The notes below the pieces were generated by a model, which saw nothing but the letters and a program-made list of their open reading frames with translations, ran no database searches and was not told where the DNA came from. From Treponema sp. (GTDB taxonomy: Bacteria; Spirochaetota; Spirochaetia; Treponematales; Treponemataceae), in NCBI GenBank assembly GCA_017617145.1, contig JAFZWX010000200.1:10846-74845 (forward strand): a stretch of DNA of 64,000 bases, read 5' to 3'. The translations under genes and the position numbers were made by a program. This document shows, in pieces, positions 10,630 through 19,751 of this stretch. How positions within the stretch are numbered: position 1 is the stretch's first letter; the number at the start of each line of letters is the position of its first letter.

Positions 10630-11970
10630 CTAAGCCTTCCTTAAAATATCAAGTGGTTTTTCCTTACCTGCTTTTACAGAAGGAATAATCGAAACAAACA
10701 GAGCAAGAAGCACTGTAGACAAACTGATTAATATAACCTGCGAAAACGGTAAATCAACAGGAATAATCTGAAGATAATAAGCAGGATCCATAAGATGAAT
10801 TGCATTTATTTCATCAGCAGGTACACCTTTTAAAAAATATCCTGCTTTTGCAACTACGTTTACTGTCTTTTCTATAAACCTTACAATCTGATTTGCATTA
10901 ACAGCTGCAAGTAGCCCAAACGGTAATCCTAATGCAAGACCTCCAAGTCCACATGTCATTCCTGTAATTATAAATGCAAAAGTAATTCCAGATGGTGTTG
11001 CACCAATACTCTTTAAAATTGCAATTTCTTTACGTCGCTCCATTACAAGCATAATTATTGCCGAAGAAATATTGATTGAAGCAACAAGTACAATAAGAAT
11101 CATAACAAAAACAAGCATTACTTTTGTAGACGAAAAATTTTCAAACTCTGCAGTATGTACCTGATCCCATCTATAAAAATTTATATATTTTCCGTAAGTT
11201 GCTTTTAACTCGCGTTGAATACGAACAAGATCAGGCGAATAACTTTGTGGAGTTTCTATCATTACTGTATAAGAGGCATTTGCAAGTGAAACAAATTTAT
11301 ATGCCGTTTCAAGAGGAATGAAAACCCACAGTGCATCAAGCTCCTGATATCCTGAAGAAACTATTGCAGCAACCTTAAAAGAAGTTAGTTTTGGAGATTG
11401 TTTTCCGTTTACTGTTTTTATTGTAATTATACGGAATGTATCACCCGCATGGACATCGAGCATTTGTGCCATTTTCTGACCAATAATTGCCTGTGTTCCG
11501 TCAGCTTCATCCTGATTCTCGTATGACTCAACATCACCTTCTAATATAGTAAACAGTTCACGAAAAGCTTTATTATTTGTAAATATATTTTTATCAAGAG
11601 CCCTTATTTGTGCACCTGTTCTCATTTTTTTTCCGGCTGCAAGTGCTGTAACACTAATTTCCGGATATACACCAAGAACGCCATCTACTGTTTTAAACTG
11701 CTCTGCATATTCACAGTAAGAATCGGCGGTTTGTGTATTGCTTAATTTTGGCGAAACATATGCCTGTATATTATTTGATGAAAGACCTATTATTCTGTCG
11801 GTCATTCCCTGAATCATTCCATTTGTAATTGAAAGAACAACAATTAGTGGTACAATACTCAACCCTATGCACAAAAGAGCCCCCCAGAGACTTCTTCTTG
11901 CCGAAGATTTTTTCTCTGCTTTTGGGAAAATAAGGCTTTTTGCAAACATAAGAGAAGATTTAAATGTCAT
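10630..11970 (-). CDS. Lipoprotein-releasing ABC permease, LolC/E (FtsX-MacB type), second copy
   Basis: A 446-residue inner-membrane permease. One transmembrane segment lies near residue 30, followed by a large periplasmic domain (about 55-275), and three more segments lie near 285-320, 325-370 and 405-435. The motif VMERRKEIAILKSIGAT in the first cytoplasmic loop is the MacB/FtsX coupling helix. Its ATG overlaps the lolD stop by four bases (ATGA), with GGAAG upstream. With the permease at 12667 and LolD it makes a heterodimeric LolCDE-type complex that extracts lipoproteins from the inner membrane. Which of the two is LolC and which LolE cannot be decided here. Confidence 0.9.
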   Translation of the reverse strand: MTFKSSLMFAKSLIFPKAEKKSSARRSLWGALLCIGLSIVPLIVVLSITNGMIQGMTDRIIGLSSNNIQAYVSPKLSNTQTADSYCEYAEQFKTVDGVLGVYPEISVTALAAGKKMRTGAQIRALDKNIFTNNKAFRELFTILEGDVESYENQDEADGTQAIIGQKMAQMLDVHAGDTFRIITIKTVNGKQSPKLTSFKVAAIVSSGYQELDALWVFIPLETAYKFVSLANASYTVMIETPQSYSPDLVRIQRELKATYGKYINFYRWDQVHTAEFENFSSTKVMLVFVMILIVLVASINISSAIIMLVMERRKEIAILKSIGATPSGITFAFIITGMTCGLGGLALGLPFGLLAAVNANQIVRFIEKTVNVVAKAGYFLKGVPADEINAIHLMDPAYYLQIIPVDLPFSQVILISLSTVLLALFVSIIPSVKAGKEKPLDILRKA

Positions 11971-12674
11971 TTACCACTTCCTTTCAAGTCTGCAGGCTCA
12001 AGTTTGCCTTTTACAATCTTAAAACAGTTTCCACCTTTTTGTGCCAGTGACATATCATGAGTTACAAGCAGTAAGGTTTTGTTATATTTTTCTACCATAG
12101 AAAATAGTAATTCCCCAATGAGTGCAGCGTTTGCAGGATCAAGATTTCCGGTTGGTTCATCTGCAAGAATCAAAGCCGGATCGTTTATAAGAGAACGTGC
12201 TACAGCAACACGCTGACGTTCACCTCCCGAAAGCTGTGAAGGAAGATGATTTTTTCTGTCATAAACACCAACATCCTGTAAAAGCTGGAGTGCTCTTTCT
12301 TCTGCTTCTTTTTTTGGAACTCCCGCAATGTATGCCGGCATATAAACATTTTCAACTGCAGTAAAATCTTTTAATAAATAATGAAATTGAAATATGAGTC
12401 CAAGAAAAGAAGAGCGGTATTCTGCTATTTCCGATTCATCAAGTTCAGAAAGATTATATTTTCCGTCTACCCCTGCAATAACAGAACCAGAAGTTATTTT
12501 ATCTATTCCACCTATTATATTTAAAAGAGTGCTTTTTCCACTGCCACTTTCTCCAACAATTACAACTTTACTGCCTTGTTCAACAGCAAGATTTAAATCT
12601 TTTAAAATAGTAAGGCGCTCGCTGTCAGAAATATATGTTTTTTCTAATGCTTTGATTTCAAGGATATTACTCAT
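11967..12674 (-). CDS. lolD: Lipoprotein-releasing ABC ATPase LolD
   Basis: A 235-residue ATP-binding subunit. Walker A is GESGSGKST (residues 41-49), the signature is LSGGERQRVAVARSL, and Walker B is ALILADEPTGNLD, followed by the H-loop VTHD. I moved the start from 12692 to 12674: ATGAGT there is preceded by GGAGG nine bases upstream, and the six residues before it lack any ribosome-binding site. With this start the gene overlaps the upstream permease by 8 bases, which suggests translational coupling. It is flanked on both sides by its two permeases. Confidence 0.95.
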   Translation of the reverse strand: MSNILEIKALEKTYISDSERLTILKDLNLAVEQGSKVVIVGESGSGKSTLLNIIGGIDKITSGSVIAGVDGKYNLSELDESEIAEYRSSFLGLIFQFHYLLKDFTAVENVYMPAYIAGVPKKEAEERALQLLQDVGVYDRKNHLPSQLSGGERQRVAVARSLINDPALILADEPTGNLDPANAALIGELLFSMVEKYNKTLLLVTHDMSLAQKGGNCFKIVKGKLEPADLKGSGK

Positions 12675-13986
12675 GATGAAGCACCTCCGCAACTGTCATT
12701 TTCAATACATTTTTACTTGCTGCCCACGATGCGAGTAAAGGCGAAATAATTCCAAATAAAGCAATCATAACAACTTCCCTGAAAAATATTCTTGCAGGAA
12801 TATTCGCATAGACCGCATAGGAAGAATTTTCCTGAACATACATCAGATTCTGACGGTTAAAGATTGCTGTTACAAAATATTGAAGCCAATACATTAATCT
12901 TGCAGCAGCATTAAACATGAATTCTGTATTTACGCTTATTAAAAGCCCCAGAATTACTCCAGCAAAAGCACCTGCAGCACCTGTCGTAAATCCACGCATA
13001 ATAAAAATAGTTTTTATATCTTTATTTTCGGCACCAATTGCAGAAAGTATTGCAATCTCGCTTCTTCTTTCAAATACAAGCCTTCGCATGCCATTATAAA
13101 TATTTATTCCAACTACTACAAAAATAATTGCCACAAGCAGTAAAAGCATATTCTTTTCTATTCTTAAAGCTCCAAAGAAGGATTTATTATATTCCCGCCA
13201 GGATTGAAACTCTGCTTGTATTCCTGCATTTGCAGAAGCTTTTTCAAGCGCAGCGATTGTTCTTGAATCTTCCTGAGAATTTTTAAGTTTAATTCCATAG
13301 ATTTTTTCAGCTGACTTTCCAAAATATTTTTCACCGGCAGAAATGTTAATAAAAGAATAGGCACTGTTTATATCTGAATACCCTGTTTTAAAAAGCCCCG
13401 TAACAATAAAATTTCTGTCTCCGCTCAAAAGAGAAACATCACTTCCTCCGCTTAAAACCAGAAGATTTACAGTTTCTCCAACTCCTACCCTAAGCTGATG
13501 AGCAAGGGTATAACCTAAAACAATATAATCAGGCTGTGAAAGGTCAAAGCTTCCTTCAAGCATTGTTATTTCTTTATTAAAACCTTTATCATTTATATAT
13601 ACTTCTGGTTCTATTGCTCTTATTACTGCTGCATTTTCACGGCCGGTTTCATCTGTCATAAGTGTCTGGGCTTCGTAAAAGGGTGTTATGGAAAGGATAT
13701 TTTTATTATTCATACACAAGGCTTCAAATTCAGAAGAGTTATCCTGCGAATTAAGATTTGCCCTTATATGATATGAAGAAACTTCCATAATAGCATCAAT
13801 AAAATTCATCTGAAATCCGTTCATAACACTCATTACTGTTATAAGAGTCATAACTCCAAAACAGATTCCAAGAGTTGCAAGAATTGACGTAACGGCAGAA
13901 CGACCTTTTCTATCTACACGTGCAAAACGGCTTGAGACAGCATTAATCCATTTTATTCTGGCTATAAATGAATTTCCCTTATTCAT
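12667..13986 (-). CDS. Lipoprotein-releasing ABC permease, LolC/E (FtsX-MacB type), first copy
   Basis: A 439-residue permease with the same plan as the copy at 10630: an N-terminal segment (about 30-55), a periplasmic domain, then three C-terminal membrane segments. The coupling motif VFERRSEIAILSAIGAE lies near residue 310. The start overlaps the stop of the upstream lipoprotein gene by 8 bases. Together with lolD and the second permease it would pull triacylated lipoproteins out of the inner membrane toward a LolA-like carrier, which is not encoded in this window. Confidence 0.9.
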   Translation of the reverse strand: MNKGNSFIARIKWINAVSSRFARVDRKGRSAVTSILATLGICFGVMTLITVMSVMNGFQMNFIDAIMEVSSYHIRANLNSQDNSSEFEALCMNNKNILSITPFYEAQTLMTDETGRENAAVIRAIEPEVYINDKGFNKEITMLEGSFDLSQPDYIVLGYTLAHQLRVGVGETVNLLVLSGGSDVSLLSGDRNFIVTGLFKTGYSDINSAYSFINISAGEKYFGKSAEKIYGIKLKNSQEDSRTIAALEKASANAGIQAEFQSWREYNKSFFGALRIEKNMLLLLVAIIFVVVGINIYNGMRRLVFERRSEIAILSAIGAENKDIKTIFIMRGFTTGAAGAFAGVILGLLISVNTEFMFNAAARLMYWLQYFVTAIFNRQNLMYVQENSSYAVYANIPARIFFREVVMIALFGIISPLLASWAASKNVLKMTVAEVLHHE

Positions 13987-14998
13987 AGTCCTTCACCCGT
14001 CTTCGAACTCCATTTTCATAGTAAACATCACGCACTTTCATATAGTTTTCGTAGTCGGTTTTTACACTGTATATACTGTCAAATATAATTGTAGTGCTGT
14101 ATGTTCCTTTTTTAGAGTATTCTGTTTTTGTCCTTAATACTCCATTCTCGTAATATTCATAATCAGGCGGTATATCGTCTGAATCTTCTGCAAGTTTATC
14201 TACCTTGGTGTAAATAAACACTTGTTTTTTTATATTTTCTGCTTCTGAGACAGTTTCACTTGTTATGCGGTTCTTTTCGTCGTAACTCCAGATTGTAGTA
14301 GATATAGGAGAATTGCCATTAACCGCATATTTTTCTGTGCTAATAACTAAACCATTTTCATTGAGTTTGGAAACGAAAATCGATGTTTCTGTTTCAATTT
14401 TTTTTTCAAATGGTTTCTTTTCGTCGCCATTATACGAATATAGTTCTGTTCCTGTTATTCTGGCATTTTCAACAGATTCCATCTTCCAGTATTCTTTTTT
14501 TGTAAGTCTGAATAGTTCATCATAAAATAATCTGACTGCTGCTTTATTTGAATAATGAATAAGAACGGAAGAATCTTCCTTTGTAACAGGCAAAAAGAGT
14601 TCGGAACCATATTCCATAACTTTTAGACGGTTATAAGAATCTATAAGACGTTTTTCTACAGTTTCAACTTGAGGAACAGTTTCATTGTTATTCTGTGATG
14701 ATTCTGATTCGGTATTTTCAATAATTGGAGAAGTAAAATTTGACTCATCTTCAAGAAAACTCAAGACTTCGGTTCCATAACGTTCTTCTTCTGCTAAGAA
14801 TTCTTCATCAATTTCAACATCTTCTTCAACAGAAGGTTCGACAGAAGTCTGCTCCTCTACTTCAGAAGACACAACAACTTCTGCAGGTTGTACAGTTTCT
14901 GCGGTTTGTACAGCTTCGGCAGTTTGTGTTTTTTTCCGAGAACAGGAACATAATGTAAGAAGTATCAGGAGCAATCCTGTAAATAATTGTTTTTTCAT
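13979..14998 (-). CDS. Lipoprotein with acidic linker and MORN-like C-terminus, unknown function
   Basis: A 339-residue protein with a signal sequence ending LLTLCSCSRKK, so it is a lipoprotein. The mature N-terminus is an Ala/Glu/Val/Thr-rich acidic tract with near-repeats (AEAVQTAETVQPAEVVV), about residues 25-110, probably a flexible spacer. The rest resembles YwqK/MORN_2-like antitoxin repeats (YYENGVLRTKTEY, YYENGVRRRVKDYE). I took the ATG at 14998 because the frame upstream only offers a TTG with no ribosome-binding site. It lies between ftsY and the Lol genes, so it may be a Lol substrate or accessory, which is a guess from position only. Confidence 0.75.
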   Translation of the reverse strand: MKKQLFTGLLLILLTLCSCSRKKTQTAEAVQTAETVQPAEVVVSSEVEEQTSVEPSVEEDVEIDEEFLAEEERYGTEVLSFLEDESNFTSPIIENTESESSQNNNETVPQVETVEKRLIDSYNRLKVMEYGSELFLPVTKEDSSVLIHYSNKAAVRLFYDELFRLTKKEYWKMESVENARITGTELYSYNGDEKKPFEKKIETETSIFVSKLNENGLVISTEKYAVNGNSPISTTIWSYDEKNRITSETVSEAENIKKQVFIYTKVDKLAEDSDDIPPDYEYYENGVLRTKTEYSKKGTYSTTIIFDSIYSVKTDYENYMKVRDVYYENGVRRRVKDYE

Positions 14999-15016
14999 CC
15001 GGCAATAATGCAATTT

Positions 15017-15889
15017 TTATAAACCCAAAAAGTCATCTATATAATTTTCGGGATTAAATTGAGAAATATCATCATATTTTTCACCGGTACAAATATATGC
15101 TACAGGAATACCAAGCTCTCGGCCGATTGAAACAGCAACTCCACCTTTTGCTGTGGAATCGTATTTTGTAAGGATTATTGCATCTACACCGACAGCTTCA
15201 TTAAAAACTTCTGCCTGACGAAGAGCATTCTGACCTGTTGTAGCATCAATTACTATAAGCTTTTTATAACAGCCTTCATCTGCCTTTGTAGTACAGGTTT
15301 TATTTATTTTCTGAAGTTCACGAACAAGATTTTCTTTATTATGAAGACGGCCTGCTGTATCTGCAAGAACAAGACCTTCGCCTTTTGCTTTTACTGCTTC
15401 GGCAGCATCAAAAACAACTGCAGAAGGGTCTGAACCATGCTGATGACTTATAACACGAACTCCAACCTTTTCGCCATGCATTGCAAGCTGTTCAATAGCA
15501 GCTGCACGAAATGTATCTGCAGAAGCAAGAACGACATTTGGAACACCCTTGTTTGCATACATTCGTGCCATTTTTGCAACGGAAGTAGTTTTACCAACTC
15601 CGTTTACGCCAAGAATCATCCAGATATTTGTTTTACCTGATTCTGGTTTTAGTTCAACAGCTTTTACACTTTGAAGCAGAAGCTTTTTTAACTCCTGAAT
15701 AACATCTTCCTGTTCCTGAATCTTTTTTTCTGCACAAATTCCTTCAAGTTCATCTACAATCTGGAATGCAGTTTTTGCACCAATATCGCCTTCTACAAGA
15801 ATATCAGTTAATTCTTCATAAAAATCATCACTTATTGCCGACTTTTTCTTAAAAAGTGCTTTAAATTTTTCACCAAAAGATTTCTTCAT
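15017..15889 (-). CDS. ftsY: Signal recognition particle receptor FtsY
   Basis: A 290-residue SRP GTPase receptor that docks ribosome-SRP complexes at the inner membrane. The P-loop is GVNGVGKTT (about residues 94-102). DTFRAAAIEQL, the DTAGR G3 motif and the G4 element TKYDSTAKGG follow. The long acidic A domain of E. coli FtsY is missing; only a short basic N-terminus (MKKSFGEKFKALFKKK) precedes the N domain, which is common outside proteobacteria. CGGAGT precedes the ATG. It lies 3 bases downstream of the PEGA-like gene. Confidence 0.95.
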   Translation of the reverse strand: MKKSFGEKFKALFKKKSAISDDFYEELTDILVEGDIGAKTAFQIVDELEGICAEKKIQEQEDVIQELKKLLLQSVKAVELKPESGKTNIWMILGVNGVGKTTSVAKMARMYANKGVPNVVLASADTFRAAAIEQLAMHGEKVGVRVISHQHGSDPSAVVFDAAEAVKAKGEGLVLADTAGRLHNKENLVRELQKINKTCTTKADEGCYKKLIVIDATTGQNALRQAEVFNEAVGVDAIILTKYDSTAKGGVAVSIGRELGIPVAYICTGEKYDDISQFNPENYIDDFLGL

Positions 15890-15892
15890 ATA

Positions 15893-17527
15893 TTACTCCG
15901 TTGATTCAGATTGCTCTTCGACAACCTCAGGGACCGATGGTTCCTCATAATTAAAATCTATTTTTGTATTTGCTGGAAGCACGCTGTTGGCAGCTGTAAA
16001 ATATCTGTACAACTCAAAAACAAACCAGGCTCCTGCAGCAATAGAAATACCTGTACAAACAAGTGCTGTAGTATTCCATATCTGCATTTCATTACGTTTT
16101 TCTTCAAGTACACCTTGAGTCTCTAACTGTTTTATTCTATTTGTATCATTAAACAACTTCACATAATTGTTTAAACGTCCGTTTGTTATAATTGAAGGAA
16201 TGAGCGAAGTAACCAGAACACTGTACGATACATACATTCTGCGTCGGCTTTTTTCAATATAATCACTGTGATCAATTGGTTTTACCTTTGCAATATAAAG
16301 AGCCTGGTCATTAAGTTTTTTTTCAGAAAGATATATAAACGCTGAATTTTTGTCTTCTGTTATAAATTCGCCAAGTACAGCATTACCGTTTATTATAATT
16401 TTCGATTTTCCATCGGAAAGTTTTTGCGCAGCTACTCCATTTATAAGAAAATCTCCGCTAAGATTGTTTTTTGTAGCAACATAGACAGTCTTCATCTCTA
16501 ATGGAACTAATGTAACATTTATATCGTAATATTTATTGCCTTCGAAATAGTAACTTGTACCGGCATTTTTATATCCATCTGCAGTAAATTGAATGAAATG
16601 AACTCCGGAATCAATTGTAAATTCCTGATTCAGATTGTTATAAAGAACATCATCTATATACATTTTTAAAGAATCTGAATAAGCAGGTTCTAATACAGTG
16701 ATTTTTACAGTTACCGGCATAGAATTTGTAATTGCAGGAGCAAGCTCGCGCACAATATTTGAAGCAATTAAGTCTGCATCATCAACAGAGCCAATTTCGG
16801 TAATTGTCGAAAAAATCTGTGCTCCAGGATAAATTATAGCCTCAACAGTGATTGACATATATTCATCATAAGCAGTGATTTTGCCTGTTATAAGACAGTT
16901 TATTTTTGCATTGACAACCTCTTTTTCAAAAGCGGCGCTTTTTACGCCTCCTTCTGCTGCTGCTTGAGAAGGATTAAACAAAGTAGAAATATCGTTTTTG
17001 TACAAGGAAATTTTTTCACTTTCTCCGCTTTGTGTAGAAGAAAAAAGACTTTTTTTAGAAGCTTCATTTTGTGTTAATGCCACATCAACTGCTGTCTGTG
17101 CTTCAAGTTCCTTCTGCCGTTTAAGATTATCTGCAAGCTTTGTTTTAATATCCTGAACTTTTTTGTCTGCTTCAGAAAGTTTACTGTTTAATTCAGATTG
17201 TGTATATTTTTCAAGAAAAAGACTGTCACGTTTTTTTATTTCACTGGAAAGTTGAAGAAAAAGTGAATTTCTTTCCTGACGAAGTTTATATAATTCACGG
17301 GAAGCCTTTTCATCTGTCTGAATATTCCGGTACATATTTGAACTTAATTTTTCAAGAATACGTGCCGGAAACATTACTGCAATACCATCTGCAACAGAGC
17401 CGGTTTGATTTCTTGTATATGAAAATTTCTGTGCAGCAACTACCCAATCAGAATTTGTTGTTGCAGCAAATCCCTGGAATGAGAATAACAATAATAATGT
17501 AAGAGTTAGTCTAAACTTCCTCGTCAT
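15893..17527 (-). CDS. PEGA-like envelope protein with coiled coil and C-terminal membrane segments
   Basis: A 544-residue protein with an N-terminal signal sequence (FRLTLTLLLLFSFQGFAAT). A Lys/Glu/Ser-rich coiled coil covers about residues 75-155. A region near 270-360 looks like PEGA: a short surface strand, then FTIDSGVHFIQFTADGYKNAG. Two hydrophobic segments lie near 440-460 and 490-515. I chose the ATG at 17527 because the signal peptide follows at once and AGGGG is just upstream; the 15 residues further upstream lie inside the prfB frame. It overlaps the prfB 3' end by 17 bases. Function is unknown; its place between prfB and ftsY is its best clue. Confidence 0.7.
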   Translation of the reverse strand: MTRKFRLTLTLLLLFSFQGFAATTNSDWVVAAQKFSYTRNQTGSVADGIAVMFPARILEKLSSNMYRNIQTDEKASRELYKLRQERNSLFLQLSSEIKKRDSLFLEKYTQSELNSKLSEADKKVQDIKTKLADNLKRQKELEAQTAVDVALTQNEASKKSLFSSTQSGESEKISLYKNDISTLFNPSQAAAEGGVKSAAFEKEVVNAKINCLITGKITAYDEYMSITVEAIIYPGAQIFSTITEIGSVDDADLIASNIVRELAPAITNSMPVTVKITVLEPAYSDSLKMYIDDVLYNNLNQEFTIDSGVHFIQFTADGYKNAGTSYYFEGNKYYDINVTLVPLEMKTVYVATKNNLSGDFLINGVAAQKLSDGKSKIIINGNAVLGEFITEDKNSAFIYLSEKKLNDQALYIAKVKPIDHSDYIEKSRRRMYVSYSVLVTSLIPSIITNGRLNNYVKLFNDTNRIKQLETQGVLEEKRNEMQIWNTTALVCTGISIAAGAWFVFELYRYFTAANSVLPANTKIDFNYEEPSVPEVVEEQSESTE

Positions 17528-18648
17528 TATCCCCTGCGTCATCCATAGGTAGACCCTTCCACTTTGCCACAAGGTAAGCGTTCATAAATTCATCAAGGTC
17601 ACCGTCCATTACTCCCTGAATATTTCCAACGGAATATTTTGTACGATGATCCTTAACCATTGTATAAGGACAGAAAACATAAGAACGAATCTGGCTTCCA
17701 AAAGAAATATCTTTTTTTTCGGCAGCAAACTTTGAGTTTTCCTTTTCTTTTTGTTCCCTGTAATATTCGTAAAGTCTTGCCTTGAGCATATTCATACAAG
17801 ACTGTCTGTTCATAATCTGACTTCGTTCACTCTGACATGCAACAACAATACCGGTCGGAATATGAGTGAAGCGAACAGCAGAATCTGTTTTGTTTACATG
17901 TTGGCCACCTTTTCCACCCGCACGATAAGTATCTATACGCAAATCTTCCGGCTTGATGTCAACTTCAATAGTATCATCCAGAACAGGATAAACATATACA
18001 GAAGCAAATGATGTATGACGGCGGGCATTTGAGTCAAAAGGACTTATTCTGACAAGACGATGAATTCCACCTTCGCCTTTAAGGTAACCGTAAACAAAGT
18101 CGCCTGAAATCTGAATTGTAATAGACTTTATTCCGCCTTCTGCTTCGAGTTCGTCCATAACCTCGGTTTTATAACCATGACGTTCTGCCCAGCGCAGATA
18201 CATACGGCTAAGCATAAAGGCCCAGTCACAGGCTTCTGTACCACCAGCACCTGCGTGTACTGTAAGAAACGCATCATTCTGATCAACTTCACCAGAAAGA
18301 AGATTTAATATATTCAGTTTTTCAAATTCTTTTTTTGCCGCCTCGTACATTGATTGTACTTCGGCTTCATCATCTGCACTGCCAGATTCTTCGGCAAGCT
18401 CATACATGGCCTCAAGATCGTCCATTTGTGCTAAAAGAGCACGCCATGGTTCAACGCGGTTCTTAAGCTTTCTAACCTGCGCCATAACCTTTTCTGCAGC
18501 CTCATGATCATCCCAGAAACCTGGTTCTTCTGACTGCTTCATCTTTTCTGCAATCGATTTATCTATAGCGTCCGAGTCAAAGACGCCCCCAAACATTCAT
18601 AATTTCTTCGCGAAGTTGTTCTATCGGTATTTTTATCTCTTCTAACAT
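17511..18648 (-). CDS. prfB: Peptide chain release factor 2 (programmed +1 frameshift)
   Basis: RF2 ends translation at UGA and UAA. The gene begins at ATG 18648 with 23 codons (MLEEIKIPIEQLREEI...), reaches an in-frame TGA at 18579-18577, and continues after a +1 slip at CTT-T-GAC as DSDAIDKSIAEKM. The full product is about 378 aa. The GGQ motif sits in RAGGKGGQHVNKTD, and the stop-recognition tripeptide SPF in SPFDSNARRHTSF marks RF2 rather than RF1. The single-frame reading from ATG 18596 (MFGGVF) is a false start made by the shifted frame. It leads the array that ends with mutS. Confidence 0.96.
18576..18591 (-). promoter_or_regulatory. RF2 autoregulatory frameshift site
   Basis: Read on the minus strand the site is TGGGGGCGTCTTTGAC. 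The slippery CTT is followed by the in-frame TGA and a C, the weakest stop context. The G-run three bases upstream of CTT acts as the internal Shine-Dalgarno sequence that pushes the ribosome forward. E. coli prfB has AGGGGGTATCTTTGAC at the same point. When RF2 is scarce the ribosome pauses at TGA and shifts, making more RF2. Confidence 0.95.
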
Positions 18649-18717
18649 GGTTTAAGAATATCAGTTATGGAGGAATTTTACAATATAAGGAGAGAATTGA
18701 AAAACCAGAAGGCATTT

Positions 18718-18809
18718 GAAAAAATATCTGACACGGAGTGAAAAATGACTGACGAAAACTTCCTTCGTTTGAGGAAGTCATTTTCCACGGGAGTGGCAGA
18801 TATTTTTTC
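18718..18809. terminator. Compound hairpin repeat, copy D
   Basis: The outer arm 18718-18730 (GAAAAAATATCTG) pairs perfectly with 18797-18809. The inner arm 18742-18750 pairs with 18776-18784. Read on the minus strand it contains CTCCCGT, then GAAGGAAGTT, then ACTCCG, the core shared with the hairpins at 37598, 49658 and 63075. The A-rich left and T-rich right arms would give a U-tract in either direction. It follows the 3' end of the Fn3-like gene. The region 18649-18717, upstream of prfB, has no convincing promoter. Confidence 0.8.
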
Positions 18810-18826
18810 TATATGAATGATATTAT

Positions 18827-18853
18827 GGATTGCCACGCTTCGCTCGCAATGAC
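18827..18853. repeat. Interspersed palindromic repeat, single unit
   Basis: Nearly the same 27-bp unit as at 405-431 (GGATTGCC...CTTCGCTCGC...AATGAC). It ends three bases before the stop codon of the Fn3-like gene at 18857, so it lies at the very start of that transcript's 3' tail and just before the compound hairpin. Confidence 0.85.
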
Positions 18854-18856
18854 GTA

Positions 18857-19750
18857 CTATTCTGGAATTGCTATTCTATCTAATGTGTAGTTCATCCATA
18901 TCTTAGTCTGCAGAGGATAAACATGCGCAACTTTTACAAATGCTTTAGCTGCTTCTTCAAAATCACCTGTAAAGAAATACGCCTCTGCAATATAAAAAAG
19001 AACACGATTACGGACACTTTCACTTATGTTTGTACCATTTAGTTTATTCAAAAGAACAATTGCTTCTTCGTATTTTTCCTGAACAAAAGTTGTTTTTAAA
19101 ACTTCAAAAAGAAGAAAGTCATCACCGCTGTCTGGAGAAATTAAATCTTCCTCAAAAAAGTATGGTTGAACAGGAGTTCTGCTATTCTTTGCCGAAGAAG
19201 CCGAAAACTGAGAAGCTGTTGTTTTAGCTATTTCATCTGAAATCAAAGTATCACCCTGCCCCTGACCTTCCACATAATTAATAAAAGGAAGAGGAGTTTC
19301 GCGCATTGTTCCATCTGTATATAACTTTTCATCAACCTTTTTCTTTGGTTCAATATCCTTTGGTTCCGGAGCAACAAGATGTACACCTTCGACCGTAGAG
19401 TTCATCGAAACAAGGATCAAATCAAATGGACGATCTGTAAAAGCAATTACTGCATAAAAGTAATCATTATAATCGCTGACAGTATCTGTATAACCACAAG
19501 CCTCTGGCAAAAGCTCTGCAAGAAAATATGCACCGGCAAGCTGATTATATGAAGAAATTGGTCTGGTATCACGGTAAATAAGCAGCTTTGTAATTGCAGG
19601 TTCAGGATTCTGCGGAAGTGTCCAGTAAATATTTATTCTGGTGCCCTTTGCAGCAACAGCCTGAATATCGGTAACGATAGGTTTGTTCTGGGCATTAAGA
19701 CAAAAGCAAAGAGTAAATAAGATTGCAGCAGCAAAAAAAGATTTTTTCAT
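18857..19750 (-). CDS. Secreted protein with Fn3-like domain and tetratricopeptide-like C-terminus
   Basis: A 297-residue protein with a signal peptide (1-20, CLNAQ). Residues about 22-120 look like a fibronectin type III fold: IVTDIQAVAAKGTRINIYWTL, then YTDTVSDYNDYFYAVIAF near the closing strand. The C-terminal 80 residues have helical-repeat character (YEEAIVLLNKLNG; FYIAEAYFFTGDFEEAAKAFVKV), a TPR or Sel1-like pair. The start lies one base after the TPR gene, so the two are co-translated neighbours. No known function; probably a periplasmic scaffold. Confidence 0.7.
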   Translation of the reverse strand: MKKSFFAAAILFTLCFCLNAQNKPIVTDIQAVAAKGTRINIYWTLPQNPEPAITKLLIYRDTRPISSYNQLAGAYFLAELLPEACGYTDTVSDYNDYFYAVIAFTDRPFDLILVSMNSTVEGVHLVAPEPKDIEPKKKVDEKLYTDGTMRETPLPFINYVEGQGQGDTLISDEIAKTTASQFSASSAKNSRTPVQPYFFEEDLISPDSGDDFLLFEVLKTTFVQEKYEEAIVLLNKLNGTNISESVRNRVLFYIAEAYFFTGDFEEAAKAFVKVAHVYPLQTKIWMNYTLDRIAIPE

Positions 19751-19751
19751 A

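Noticed and set aside
12394..12738. Plus-strand open frame of 114 codons across lolD.
   Set aside because: It is antisense to the conserved LolD Walker A and signature region and has no ribosome-binding site or family features.
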